64,000 nt of DNA from Atrichornis clamosus (GCA_013400975.1 WBMZ01006400.1:682001-746000), one strand, 5' to 3'. Positions 40,801 to 53,725 are shown, numbered from the stretch's first letter. Notes: generated by a model not told the origin, from the letters alone. Program-made: numbers and translations.

Positions 40801-42950
40801 TCCAGCTCTGACACAGTTGGTGGCAGCCAGTTCTGAGGGGCAGGAATAGGGCATGGCTTGTTCTACCACAAAAAAGGCTACCTTTGACAGGGATCCCCAA
40901 CAAGAATCTGAAAAGAGGCAAAGGCCCTTACTAAGCTGTGACAGGTTTCATGCTAGTTCTTCAGCACTGCAGTTTCATCAGTGCAGCTGAGAAAAGCTTA
41001 AGACAAGGAAAAAAATAAGAAACTCAGCTCAAAAGTCATTGCTTCTGTATACCTGTCTTAGGAAAGCCCTGTACAAAGTGAATTCTGAGTCCATATGTGT
41101 ATTCAAAACCAAAAAAGAAAAAAAAAAAAAAAACAAACACAAACACCCCAGCAAGCTCTCAGCTGCACTATTTTGCACTATTTCACAAAGTATCCTGAAA
41201 ATTACCAAAGGCAAAGAGTACAAATATCTTGATCTCACTGAAGTCAAATAATCAAACTCCCATTAGCTTCCATGGGACAAGACTCAGCCCCCAAATCACA
41301 GCAAGAGGCAGTACAGGAGAAGCAGCAAAAGATGGAAACAGCAGAAACACAAAGGCTGAACCAGGTCATAAGCCCACAACATGTCACTGTCATACATGCA
41401 ACTTCGGGGAGCCTGCCTGTAAGTAACTATAACTATGCAGCACAATTGTCTTCATGCATCTTTTTGAGTGTTTGGGTTAGGTTTTGCTTTGTTTACCATT
41501 AGAAGTTCAGAGAAGTAACGTTCTGTCTACAGTAGCTACAAAAGAAGCAGCATTCAGTCCTGAATCTTCTATCTTCAGCCCATCTCCTTGTGGACCAACA
41601 AAACTGTTCCACAGAATCATTTGCCATTGCCTGTCATTTTTAAGAGACTTCAGCACCTGAAAGCTGCAGCAGAGACTTTCCCTAGTGTCTCAACATTTAG
41701 TATTTCATGAAAACATCAACTTTATATAAAATATTCAGTCCTTGAGTTGGCAAAAGAAAGATTGAGACAACTGTAACTAAAAGAACCTCAATGTAGAAAA
41801 TAAGTGTGAATAAACTCACTTTAAAAGAGATAGGAAATGTACATTTGATTTTGCAGAGCAGACTCTGAACACTTGGCACGGGGAGCAGTGTGCCAGACTA
41901 GTGCAGAGAGTGGAAGCACACGTTGCTGGAAGAATGTAGCAAGAAACAAATCTCACGTGTATGAAACCAGGCAGAGCAGGTGAATAGAAATTGGTTCATT
42001 AACAGCACGAATATTAACAAGATCAATGGCAAAATCTAAAACTGCAACTGACAATCAGTGGGAAAAATATTAATACACTAGTACACCTAGGCTTAATTTT
42101 CTTTCCTTTTTTTTCAGCAGAGAAAGATAGCCATGAATTCTTTAAATAAATTTTAACCACAGTGTCACACACTGAGTAGTGTGTGAACCTTAGGAAGAGG
42201 GAGGTAGATTCTTTGTAGCAGCTGCTCTGTGCCATCGCTGCTAATTACTTGAAACTCAATGTTAGAATTCACGGCACAGCGCAGTTTATCAGTCCAAAGT
42301 AAGCAACAAGAGACACATCTCGATCCTAGGACAGGATGAACAATTTGTGGAAATGTTACTTCTTTCATCCTCTGGGGTATTTTGGCACTGTGACATGAAA
42401 AGGTGCCTTGCCATTTCATCCTCATAACAGACAGGTCTCCAGAGAGGGATAACCGGGTGCTAATGTTCACATACTCCTGAAGAATACAACATTTATATTG
42501 GATAGTCAGGACAAAAACACTGCCATTCACACTTAGTAGAGTTCACAAACTTAAAATGCAACCCACTGCTCTAAAAGCATGAACCCTGCATGCCCAGTGA
42601 ATGCACATAACATTGCACCAGCCTTTATCATTTCACACCTCAGATTTCTGGTGTTGATGAATGAAATACAAACTGCTCAGCACGAGCGATGAAGGAGTTA
42701 ACAACCCAGTCACCAAGAAAAAAGAAACAAAAAGCTTTTTTTCCCCTCCACTTTGTCACTATTTTGCAATTTAACATTTACCATGAATTAATTACTGGAA
42801 CTCTCCATTAAGACTCTTAACATTTAGAAGTTCAGCATAAACTGAGGGTCGCTGTTTACAGTGCTCTCTGAGCAAGCAGCCTTATTGCTTGGAAGTAACC
42901 ATGAATGTTAAAAGGTCCAAGGCAAGTATAACGAGGAAATGAAATACAGA
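37880..42950. other. Unique sequence, no gene seen
   Basis: The longest frame is 121 codons on minus (42,165-42,530). It has no recognised domain, no acceptor at its start and ordinary composition, so it is not called a gene. Besides the A16 run at 41,118 no simple repeat stands out. A plus-strand acceptor-like tract ('cctttttttttcag') lies at about 42,105-42,117 without a supported exon. Confidence 0.5.
41118..41133 (+). repeat. A16 homopolymer in A-rich patch
   Basis: Sixteen A follow an A6-G start and are followed by 'caaacacaaacacc', an A-rich simple sequence. Short frames crossing it encode only poly-lysine or poly-phenylalanine and are not genes. Confidence 0.88.
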
Positions 42951-42959
42951 ACTCTAAAA

Positions 42960-43330
42960 ATATCCCCCTGATCTATGCATGTAGTGTGGTGTCTGACAAA
43001 TTCAATTAAATATGTCATACATCATTCCTATAATGTTATTGATAGAGACATAGCAGTATTGAATTTTAATTATTCAGCTGGTATTGATCCCACAATAATC
43101 TGGTGAAAATCATTTCAGGTTGTCAGTACCCCTAGGAGACAACAGCTATTATCTAATTATAAATCACACTGTGTCATTTACAAAAGGTTAGGACTTCCTT
43201 TTTACACATTTTTGCAGTCAGATTCTCATGTATAAATCAGAGTGACATGATTGTCTGCAAATGCTAATTATTTGCTTCCCATTGAGCATCTACTCCATTA
43301 CCATCACGGACTCGTAAAAGTGAGCCTACT
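42960..43330. other. CNE-like block
   Basis: It contains 'gaattttaattattcagc', 'attatctaattataaatc' and 'atgctaattatttgcttcc', that is, at least three TAATTA/TAATTAT homeodomain-type sites spread over 250 bases with GC-containing words between. No repeat, no frame and no simple sequence explain it. It is one of the three most enhancer-like blocks in the window by texture. Confidence 0.36.
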
Positions 43331-43779
43331 GCATGTAACAAATTCCCAGACACGCAGCAACGATAAAGGAATTGGGATTTCAGATTTTTATTCCATACTG
43401 ACCTTGAGCAAGCAATTGTAACGCTCACAGGGTTTGCATTCCCCCCAAGGAGATGAGTGGGACAATATTTGCAGTGCCCACTCTTGTTAAACGCTTTCAG
43501 AATCTCAGAGGAAAGCTGCTGAGCTGCAGCAAACTTTCGTTTTCAGCTTACATGGGGACAAAGAGGCTGGCTGGTAATCCCACAGTGCTCTCTTCCAGAA
43601 ATCTTGGTTTCCCTCTGCCCCGCACTGCCATCATCAGAGAACTGTGTGGCTGATGCTATTTACCTGTTTTCTTTTCCCCCTTCAGACGCTGACCTTTTAT
43701 CAAACCCTGGGCCCAGAGGAGGGAGCACATATTCCCAAACCATGGAGTCAGTCCCAGCAGCCAGCCTTTTCCTCTGAGG

Positions 43780-43935
43780 ACAAGTGGCTCTAGCTCAAGC
43801 ACCCGGCAGTGGCCAACTGCGGCAGCACCGCCACAGGGACGGAGCCCTGCTCTGCTGGGAGCCGAGGGCAGCCAGAGCAGCTCCCCAGGGAGGGCAGGCA
43901 CAGGAACCTCTGCAGGCAATCCAACAGCACGTGAG
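43780..43935. other. GC-rich patch with CpGs
   Basis: About 155 bases contain several CpGs ('actgcggcagcaccgccaca', 'gggacggagcc'). A 159-codon minus-strand frame (43,656-44,135) crosses it; its residues over this patch are Ala/Gly/Leu/Pro-rich and look compositional. It lies between the CNE-like block at 43.0 kb and the exon-like segment at 44.4 kb. A weak alternative promoter is conceivable but unsupported. Confidence 0.5.
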
Positions 43936-44392
43936 AGACGCTTTCCCTGCAGGGTGCATTTATGTATAAGGAAAGAAGGTGATAAAAGTGCCTGATCATT
44001 GCTCCCTAAAATACAATGACTTAAACAACTGCACTGATGGTCTGTAATAAACACACCATTCAGGGCCGTTCTGGGACTCCCTTTTATCCCCACACGCGCC
44101 TTGAACTTTATGATACAGAAATAAGGATAAAACAAATGATCAGCGACAAATGGCCTAAACCAAGAACATGAAATCTGAAAGGGGAGGTTAAATATTCGGG
44201 AAACTGTAAATGTCCTCCTTTAGATTTGAATATGTCACTATTGAGTCAAGGACAATTTAGAGACTAAAGAAATTTTTCAGCTGAAACAAGGAACATTTTG
44301 GAAAATCAGGTTCAAATGAGAAACACACACATGAAAGCCATCACTTGGCTCTCATTGCAGTCTGCAAGCCCTGGGTGGGCTGCGGAACTCAC

Positions 44393-44522
44393 TTTATTTT
44401 GTGAGACGTTGTCACACTTGCAGTGGAGACCTCCAGTATTGTGACATTTTCTGCAGTTCATGGGTTTCAGAGATCCACAGGGAGAGTGACTACAGTCCTC
44501 CATTCCCTAGCACATTCCTGAA
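44393..44522 (-). other. Candidate Cys-rich exon-like segment, unidentified
   Basis: On the minus strand an acceptor-like run (pyrimidine-rich 'gtatcttcctttctct', then 'gattcttcag') precedes about 130 nt ending at a good donor match, 'aaataaa' followed by 'gtgagt'. From an internal ATG at 44,503 the frame gives 37 residues before the donor: MEDCSHSPCGSLKPM, then NCRKCHNTGGLHCKCDNVSQ. Cysteines are at residues 4, 9, 17, 20, 27 and 29. The CxxC plus GGxxCxC spacing loosely recalls EGF or laminin-EGF modules but matches no family I can name. In this frame a TAG lies two codons upstream of the ATG, so as an internal coding exon it would need a different acceptor. It could equally be non-coding RNA or chance. 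Confidence 0.17.
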
Positions 44523-47479
44523 CTGAAGAATCTCTCAGAGAAAGGAAGATACATTATTAACAACAGCGAGATTACCACCCAGCCTATGCACTTTTGCAGG
44601 AGTGAGGGACTGCCAGGGTCCCCCTGTGCATGCTACTACCAGAGACTTTTAACAATACAATAGGCTTTAAGTACTATGTGGCTTGAGTTCCAGTTCGAAG
44701 GAAAATTTGCGGTGGAATAACCCAAAGACTTCCTTTCATTTCATGGGTCCTACTGTGTAGGAGTACCTTATGCACTTACTCTGAAAATGTTGCTGCTTTA
44801 TCTTGGTGCATCTCTATATTCACTTGTCTTCCTAGAACATGTGATATGATCACCATAAAACTGTGAAAGGCTCAGCAGAAGTTATTGAGTGAAACACTAG
44901 GTGTGACAGACCAGAAAAGACCCAACCTGGCCTTAAGTTGCAGGACTCAAACTGTTCATAAAAACCTTTGCTTACTCTTTTTTTCCATATGTATATCTAC
45001 TTTTTTCTTGAAGACTTCAACATTAATGTAAAAAAGCTAAACTGAAAAAAACCTAATTTGTTTCAACAAAACAATCTTATGGAGATAAAATGAAAATAAC
45101 CAGAAAGATACTTTCCACTGAAATAAAACATGTAGCAGAGTTTGCAAACCATAGCAGTATATTTCTAAACCAACACCAAACACAAACCTGAATTCTGGTC
45201 AAATCTCATATTTGCTGATAGAATACACAAGTTTTTTCATCTAATATCTGTAATCAATTGATCTGTTTTAGTGTGGTGCATACTGAACAGGTAATAAGAT
45301 CCAAAAAAATACAGAGCCCCTGTAGCAAACTAAGTGGTTTTCCTTGCTGACAGTGTTTCATAAGAATTATGAGAAGTGATGAAGACTCACAACAAAACAC
45401 AAAGACAAAAGATGTGGTTGGATGGTTATAGCTGCTCCTCCTCCCTTCCTGCTGGACATTCAGGAAATATTAATTAGCTTGAGCTGTGAACCCATCAAAT
45501 TTCAAACAAATTAAAAAATACTTGTTTTCTGAGAATCCCCCAGGCCCATGAACACATCCCTCTGTACTGGATGCTGGCAAGCTCTCCAGCACTGCTACAG
45601 CCACACAGAACTTCAGAAAGAAGATCCAACAGAATCAGAAATATGTGCAAGGTACAAAAGGGATGATCAGGGCACAGCCCCAAACCCTTGGTCTATCTCC
45701 CTGGATACTGCACTGCTTTGAACAAAAGTAAAAGCATTACTGGAAGAACAATTTGTCCCAATTCACTGTAAGCCCATAGGGAGGTGGAGAACATTTGCTC
45801 TCTGTGCCACGGATGAGCCAGCCTCATCATCCATGATGCAACACTTCTCAGCTTGCTTAAGAAGGAAAAAGGCTGTTCTCATGTTCAAATCATGCCTACT
45901 ATTACTAGCAAAAGACGCCTAAAGGATTTACTAGTGCAGAAACTCCAGGCAGAATACATGATTGACTTCAGTGTCACAGGGGCTCAAAGAACCCCCCAAA
46001 TCAAACAAAGCTGATTTCAGGAAGGAAAAAACACTTAGGAATGTTCTTTGATTACAGAGCAGATTGAGGCACCATCAGTTTAACTCAGGATGGGCCTTAA
46101 GCAAGGGCTTTACGAATTTTCATAGAGCAAACCAGAATTCTATCGGTGCGGTAAGCAAACTCTGTCAAAACTCACCAAACATACAATTGCTTTCAGCTCT
46201 ATTCATCCGGAGGCACAGTGGACTAACCTGTGTTGAAATCCACGTGCTCCCACACCCTCCCACAGGTTCCTCCTGGTTCACACAAGGACACCAGCTCCTC
46301 TCTCCAAACTATACTGTAATTTCCATTCTACATCCAGAGCTGAATTCAGTAGTTCCAAGCTAAAGTCCATAAAAAGGGACATCAAAATTAAAAATTCTCC
46401 ATAGGCAAAATGCAAGGGTTGCTGCCTGATTCACAGCAAACCACAGTTCTTCAGCTTCTTGTACTGGCATTACTTGTCCAGCTTAAGGAAAGCCACACTC
46501 TCCAGCTTTAGTCAGAGGTTGCTGGCTGAGACCTCTGTGAGAGTTCATAATTCCCTTATATATTCCCAAACCACCTGCCGTAAGACTCATACTGATGCAT
46601 AACAGACCAGGCAAAAAATGGAAAGGGAACAAAGGAGCTAGGCAAGATCTTTGCGCTATATTTTTATGGGGAAATGGTTGTGAATTTTGAATGATCTTCA
46701 GAGCCTCAGCTGAGATTTCCTAACCCAAATTATTATATGATCCACAGGGCTGCTTTTCCCTCCCCTGATAACCACAGCTGCTGCTGAGAGATTCTCCAGG
46801 ACTATTCTGTGTATCACCAGATGCCCTGGTCCTGCTATACCTGAGCATCCCTTTCCAATGCCTCAAATGGATTTTCAGAATGTCCTGCATCTTTTTTACT
46901 ACTAAAACCTTGTGAGACCACAGACATTGTTCAGTAGGTGGAGGTGATCTCATTTACTGTCTTGTGCTCAAAGAACCTTCCACCACAGGACAGGATAAAA
47001 AAACCAAACAGCAACAGCCTTGATCAGCCCAGGATGGACAAGGACAGCACAACCTTGATTGCACTCAAGTGATACTTTATGACAGGACAGAAAATGGAAA
47101 GGACTCCATTTCAGGCATAATAATAAGCTGCATGAATTGGCTGAGCTGTTTGCTAGAAAATGACTCATTTCTGTTTCTGCAAGTATTTATCTATAAATAA
47201 TATCAATGCCATACATGGGGTTACTTTCCCTCTTGATGGCTTAGGTTGCTATCACACTCATTTGACCCATTCACCTAGCCCAGCTGTGCAGGAACTCCTG
47301 CAGTGACCCCCAACTTCTCTACCCTCTCCTCACAGACCCCCACCGAACCACAACATGGGAAAATAGCTCTGTCACTCAACCTACAAGTGCAGCCAGAGAT
47401 CCAGTTACTCTGAATCCTCCATGATTACTTCTCGATATGTTTCACTCCAGGGGTGAAGAAGAATGCTTTGCATTCACTT

Positions 47480-47935
47480 TCTTTTTCTTTTGCTGTATTG
47501 AAGGAAATGAAGCCACATCCATTACAATTATTAGTACTATCTAAAACCTTTCCAATAACAACGCATATGGACAGCTAAACATGCACAAACTAATCAGCTT
47601 TCACTGCCTGATAAAGTGTCACACTTATCGTGTTCCCTGATCAGCAAAGCTTATTAGTTCACTGCATATGACAGTCACAAATTTGCATCTATTATCCACT
47701 GTCTGGAGATTTAAAAGCTTCCTGTTATGCACAGATTACCCATCAATGGAAGCAATTCTTGAGGGAGAGAAAAGAATATGTTAGTTCAGTGCTAGTTTTG
47801 CTAGGCAGGCCTTGTTGGATTTATCATAATCTGTTACATTGACTGAAACCGTTGCAGCTGTCTTTATCCATCTATCTCTGAAGTGATTGGCAATTTATTG
47901 GTAACAATTGTACTAAACACTCTTCTGAGTCCTTA
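47480..47935. other. CNE-like block
   Basis: About 450 bases of unique, evenly mixed sequence contain 'attacaattattagtac', 'cctgataaagtgtcacac', 'gcatatgacagtcacaaatt' and 'ggcaatttattggtaac'. It lacks frames over 60 codons, simple repeats and known elements, so it is a candidate conserved regulatory element. Confidence 0.33.
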
Positions 47936-48631
47936 AGAGCATAAGTCAAACGGAGCTTCTTTCTCTTTGCTTTAGCAATTGTTCAGTATGTGGTAGTAAA
48001 ATCAAAAAGGTACCTGAGCAGGTGCCAAGTACCTTTGAGTTGTGCAGTGCCTGGCAATCAAAAGAAGTGCTTCATCCTGCCCATTAGGGAGGGAGGGAGA
48101 AAGGGAGCAGAGGCAGCAGGGCAGGCTCTCACCCCTCTGCAGATCATGGGAAGCCGAGAGACTTTACCTTGCTTATTCACCTTTTCAAGAGAGAGATTAG
48201 AGGGTTTTTTATTCTTATTTACACCTTAGAGAAATGGAATAAAGGCTTGGCTAGAGCTTCTTGTTCTCCATCTCCTCCCCTGGAAGCGAGAGAGCTTACT
48301 TCACCTCTGCTCTTCCACTGTAGTCAGTGGCTCTCACTGCCCACAGTTTTGGTGAAGCAATCTGTCCTCTCCTCATCCCAAGCATGTACTTTTACATCCT
48401 AATGCATAGCTATGGAGTCAATCTCCAAAACTAAATTACAGATAATCTTTATCTATTTATACATTCCAAGCAGAGCAAGGAACAACTGGAAATTGGAGCC
48501 ACATAGTTTATCTTGCAAGTATCAGGGCTAACCCACATGGGGTTCTATAATGTTGATTCAATCTGGCTTCATTTTATTTTCTTGATAGTGCCAGTCTCAT
48601 CTCTTCATTACCTTCAGCTAGGAGAGGGAAG

Positions 48632-48649
48632 AAAAAAAAAAAAAAAAAA
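48632..48649 (+). repeat. A18 homopolymer (minus-strand pyrimidine tract)
   Basis: Eighteen A occur on the + strand. Read on the minus strand this is a T18 run continuing through 'cttccctctcctag', an almost ideal splice-acceptor sequence with its AG at 48,619-48,618. What follows on the minus strand ('ctgaaggtaatg') offers no recognisable coding exon, so I annotate only the simple repeat. Confidence 0.85.
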
Positions 48650-48899
48650 GGCTGATACTTATTCCAGCCATGAATCAGCAAATAGAAGATAGTACATGAG
48701 CACACAGGCCGGCATCTTCTCTACAGAGAATAATTGTGGCAAGCTTGCTTGGCCTTCTGCCACTTCATACTCCTGCATAACAATCTCTGCGTGGCATTTG
48801 TGTTTGCCATCCTGCCCCTCCAAATGAACATGGACAGTTGGTGTAATTGTGCTCTCTAACAAGTGGAAAAGAGGGAATTAGCTGCCCTTTACTTTCTGC

Positions 48900-50750
48900 T
48901 CAGGTCAGCTAATCCTCAAGGCGGTCAGGCAAGGGGCAGAGAGAATGTCACATAGGACTCCCATCAGGCAGGAAGAGGGGTGAGCCCAGCAGCAGCAACT
49001 GTAAAAGCTCCCTCCAAATCCAGACTGTGAGGCAGGAGTGGGGGGAGAGGGACAACTCGAGCAACCAGGCTGGGGAGTGTATGAGCAACCCTCCCATAGG
49101 CCTACAGCATTGGAAAGGAAAGCTGAAGAATTAAACTCATTCTCTCATTGATCTGCTCAGAAAGATTTGGACTACAGACTGAAAGTGTCAAAAAATGAGA
49201 TGGTAACTAGCAATGCAGCTCTCAATTGTATGTGCGAAGACTATAAAAATCACAGTTCCACTTCTCCAATTCCTTCCATATTTCCAAGCAGATATGCCTA
49301 ATCAGAATCATACTTGAGTTAAATAACATAAATTGCAAAGCTCAACATGCTTAAGGTGATGTCTTTCATCAATATATTACAGCATCTAGTAATATTTTTT
49401 CAGGCCCTTGTAACATTGGTGCTGATGAATAAATACACCTGGCTTGGGCTAACACTGCACCTCTCTTATTATCACCTATATTATATCCAATTTCACAAGA
49501 AACGATACTCACTGAACCAAACCAAAAGCTGTAGCAATCACAGAGCACCTCTGTATGGCAGCCAATAAGAGCCAGGATTGCTGGATCCTCCATAATGGAT
49601 TTTTGATAACCAGTAACAAAAAGTAAACCAGCAGAAACATCTACTTAATTCTCAGTGATCATGTACTTCAAGATTGTGTGACAAAGAAATGGAGAAAACA
49701 GCAACAACTTTGTTATGATAAGCAGTACTTTCATGCTTTGCAAGACACCCTTTTGCCAACTCTGTCCATCATTCATAAAGGCAGAGCCATGGAACAGGTG
49801 GAGAAAGAGAAATATTAACTGCATTGTACAGGTATAGTCGAGTGGTCCAGCAAATTGTGCAACAAAAAGGCCATTACTGCTCATAATCCTGTTCAGACAA
49901 CTGGCCCGTGCAGTTCAAGCACTGCCATCCTTGACCACAAGGGACTTAAGAGTCATGAAAAAAATTACAGTAATTTTTCTAGTAAATCTCTTCTAAAACT
50001 CACAAAACAAACCAGGATGAACCAGAGTTGCCATATATTACCATTTTATATGAAAACTAATAAAAGACACCATCTGAAGAAGTCATTCTCTCCAATTTAG
50101 TGACTAGGAAGCTGAAGCCAAAAAAACCCAGACCGCTTTGTGGCTGTCACGAGGTCCAAACAGCAGCCAGTGGCCTGGTGTCTCACCCCTCTGCTCCAGC
50201 AGTTTATTCTTCACATTGCATTGCCCTTTGAGACTAAACAACTAAATATTTATAAGGAAAGAACAGAAGTATTTAGAAGAGGAGAACATTAAGTAGGGGG
50301 AAAAAAAAGGGAAAAGAAAGAAACAAAATCTTCTGCAAATTAGAAACAAGCCACCCCTGCTGTTTAATAGTCTGTAAGCAAGGGTACTGTGCCATTCTCT
50401 CAGGTATTTTTCACCCAAACTACTTATTTCCAGGGGGGAATCAGCTTTACAGGTTTAATTCATTCTGTGGAGGTAACAAAAGATAAGCCATTCATTGGGA
50501 CCATTTCCCTGCTCTGTTCATGAGATTTGAGCCAAGTTCTGCCCTGGAAAAGAGGCACACCAATCTCTATTGACAGCAAAAATACAGAGATGCAAGTCCC
50601 AATTTAATTGTGACTATTTAAATCACTGCAAAATAAACTGTTTTCCCAGGAGCTTCATGAAGGAAAATGGAAGTCAAAACTACTTTTTATTCAAGTAAAC
50701 AAACTGGAAGAGCAGACAATCTTGTTAATGAAAAACACCAAAAATAGCTG
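48900..50750. other. Unique sequence, no gene seen
   Basis: Purine-rich words occur near 48,950-49,060 and 50,300. The frames on both strands are under 82 codons and unremarkable. No repeat was recognised. Confidence 0.5.
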
Positions 50751-50759
50751 AAAGAATAA

Positions 50760-50885
50760 TGCCAAGAGTTGCAAACAAAACGCGCCGTAGAATGTGGAGC
50801 AGCAGCTGATTAGCAGTCCCGTCTTTATTTTCTAATGGTATGTAATTAGTGGTTTCTTAAAGGAGATGCACATGGCATTTCTTCA
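50760..50885. other. CNE-like block
   Basis: It begins with an isolated CpG-containing word 'aacgcgccgtagaatg', then 'agcagctgattagcag' (E-box CAGCTG next to a GATTA homeodomain word) and 'tatgtaattagtgg'. Adjacent E-box and homeodomain words are a common enhancer arrangement; function is inferred. Confidence 0.28.
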
Positions 50886-52849
50886 AACTAAGCACAGGCT
50901 CTGTTTGCTAAAGACACGGGGCTTCATTCTTATCTCAAATGTGTTGCAGTGCCAGGATGTGCCCTTTCTTAGGGCTGTGTTCTCAAATAACTACTGTACT
51001 GCATTTCAACACCACTAGGCTCACTCTCTGAAAAGTCTTTTAGAATGTCACAGAAAGGAGGGCTTTTTAACATTTCAGTCGTTATGTTTTAGTAAAAAGG
51101 AATGCATAATACCAAGAGTATATTTGCCAAGGAAGCTGACTGACTTATTTGAATATTTGCACAGCTTTTGCAGCAAATCTCCTTCACTGTTTCTTCTGCA
51201 TTTTCAGATCAGAGGAAAAAAAAAACCCAAGTATTTCAGTAGCATACAAATGGAGCAAACAATACTAGCCCCAAGGGAGTGGGGAGCAAGAAAAAGTCTA
51301 CAAATACATGCAGGAAGAACAGAAGTGAACTTTAACTGAGTAAGGGAGTAATTTCATGCAATCATGACCCTTACTGCAACAGTTAGTACAAAACAACACA
51401 ATATAAGTTGTCATGCAGCTAAATTAAACATCAGCAAAAAAAAAAAGAATGACAGAATACACCTCCCTGGTGAAGAGTGAGCTGAACACTCAGAGTGTTA
51501 CAGCATGATGTGAACTAAAGTCCATATCCCCACAAGTCACCTTACTGCTCACATTACCAATTATCTCAATCAACACAAAATTTTTTTCCACCCCAAAATG
51601 AGGTTTTGCATTGATGTTGGAAGTGTCACTGTGCATCCTAAAGCCTACAACAAATAGAAGGAGCACATGTGCACCTGTGGCTCACTGTTTCTCTCATGGT
51701 ACATTTCTTTGTGCAACAAAGGCATTAAGCCTCCACACTGAGGTCCTCCCAAATGATGGAACTATTGCCATACAAATTCAAAGACAAACACTTCAAATGG
51801 CATGAAGCTTGTGTCTGGGGAAAAGTCACACACATGGAACGAATTTCAGCTTGGAAAAATCCCACAGAGAATTACATTTAGAATTAAGCTGGGTCTAAAC
51901 AAACCATGAATAAAACATGTTCAAGTCATATTTTTTCCCTTCCCATATCTCACTAGACATACATACTCCTCACCTCACCCAAATATTTGTGAGAAGGAAG
52001 AGCATAAAGGCTGAAAATCTTTAAGTGTCTTGTCCTGCCCTATTTGCTTTTACTTTTTCATTTGGAAGAGTCAAACCACCCATTTACAATTAATTACAGG
52101 AAAAGCCACAGGAAAGGAATCAGAGGGAAACTGCTTAGTTCTGCCTTGCTCCCAGAAAGAAGCAATCAGCCCTTCAGGGCAAGCTTTGCTGGGGAAAAAC
52201 TGAGATTACACCTGTGGGATGTCACCTCCTCCAGAACCTTTCTGGGAAGCACAGGCATGCGGCTCTGCCTGTGACACTGTTCTTGCCATCTTCATGTAGG
52301 AACGACAGAGGCAAGGACAGGTTTGCAGGGGCAGTAAACATTTTCTCTTGTATTCCTGCACAGCCACTTAGATCCAAACCTTGATCCCCAAAGTTTCATA
52401 CAGATTAACAAGAAAGTCAGCAGTTAAAATCATTTTTCTAGGTAGATGTCAGAACAAAGCTAAGGCAGAATAGAGCTGAAAGATGGGAGACAGAACCACC
52501 AAATGCCTTGGAGCTATCTTTTCCACATTCTCTTTGCAATCTGTATCACCAACTTTTCTGTTGAGATATACCAGAATTTTGCATATTGTCAGGTATTTGA
52601 GGAAGCAAAACATGTCAAAGCACATAATATCACATTCTATCTAGCAGAATACTTTACTGGCAGAAATATTCATTTTCCAACTTCTCAAATTGTATGTGCA
52701 GCAGCTGATTAAATGTCTAACTAAACTTTTACTTCAGGCAGATGGAAAATGCTCTAAAAATCACCCATCAAAGGATGCGGTGGAGGACAGACAAGAGCAG
52801 TAAGGGGTACCCACATGTGCAACCAGAAGTGTCTCACCTGATGAGGAGA

Positions 52850-52980
52850 GGCATTGCAGGTTTTTCTCTACAAGGCCTCCAGTGCCAGCAGTTGTGCATC
52901 GGGCAGAGACCTGGTCCCTCGGCTGTGGGACCCCAGGTCGGTGGCCCCCAGGCTGCTGGGCAAGACACACACACCTGAAG
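52850..52980. other. GC-rich patch
   Basis: About 130 bases of GC-rich sequence ('ggtcggtggcccccaggctg') lie within AT-rich DNA. There is no recognisable gene or repeat. A 97-codon minus-strand frame over it is likely compositional. Confidence 0.5.
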
Positions 52981-53419
52981 TCTGCTGAGCCACCATTTTT
53001 TCCACTCTCCTGAGAAAAGGACCTTCTCACACTAACTCCAAAGAGCAGAAGCAAAGTTAGAAGGAAAAGAGGCTGCTGTTAGTGACATGATCCAGTGAGG
53101 GACAGCCAGTGGTGCCCAACACAGACCCTTTCTCAGTCTTACCTGGGAACACAGTAAAGACGAGGGCCTGCAGGTACTGCAAGAATAAAATCTTCTTTTG
53201 TGCCTTATCGTGGAAGAGAGTATGACAGATAAGAAACCACTATCCTTTTAAAAGGTGAGGTTTAAAAAAAAGAAGAGGATGAACAGAATTTGCCTGTTTC
53301 ATGGAAGGCTGTGGGGATGGTGCTAAAATATTGAAAGGACATCAGTGACAAGTACCAGTGAAATCCTGAAATCTAGCAAATCGAACATTAGTGCAGGAAA
53401 AGGTTGTGATGGCTTAGAT

Positions 53420-53600
53420 AGAGAGTATCCTGCCAGTTAAAATTATTTCTGTTTTAGTGTTAAAATCTCTCTGTGCAGCAGCATATGAATTTTAAGACTA
53501 ATTATTTTTAATGACTGTTTGCTTCCAGATGTAATACAACTACTATTACTCTAATTATCCATTATTACTGTTACAGTATTCAAAAACTCCAGCATTCAAA
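53420..53600. other. CNE-like block
   Basis: This AT-rich unique sequence has 'agactaattatttttaatg', 'ctctaattatccattattac' and 'gccagttaaaattatttc', a dense set of homeodomain-type cores. No frame is present. Confidence 0.28.
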
Positions 53601-53725
53601 AGCCACAAACCACTGAGCAAACAAACATTCTTTTCTCACTGGGCAATAGCTTTCATTATCTTGCCCTTCATGCAATCAGTAACTGACACTGCCTCATTCT
53701 TCATAGATTTCTTCTGCAGTAAGAA

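Noticed and set aside
42165..42530. 121-codon minus-strand frame
   Set aside because: It is of ordinary composition and not GC-driven, so I considered a decayed exon, but there is no acceptor upstream and no recognisable family.
43656..44135. 159-codon minus-strand open frame
   Set aside because: Its middle is an Ala/Gly/Leu/Pro-rich string from the GC-rich patch and a plus frame overlaps. No family is recognised, and the length is expected once or twice by chance in 64 kb.
44690..44705. 'agttcgaagg', considered as a tRNA B-box
   Set aside because: The word departs from the GGTTCGANTCC consensus and no cloverleaf or A-box precedes it. No tRNA was found in the window.
48605..48655. Near-ideal minus-strand splice acceptor (T18 plus pyrimidine tract, then AG)
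   Set aside because: Downstream minus-strand sequence offers no recognisable exon, and a homopolymer can mimic the tract by slippage. It is kept only as a simple repeat.
53110..53135. 'tggtgcccaacacagacc', resembling a retroviral primer-binding site
   Set aside because: No LTR-like sequence ends just before it, and no gag, pol or env-like frames follow in either direction; chance similarity is likely.
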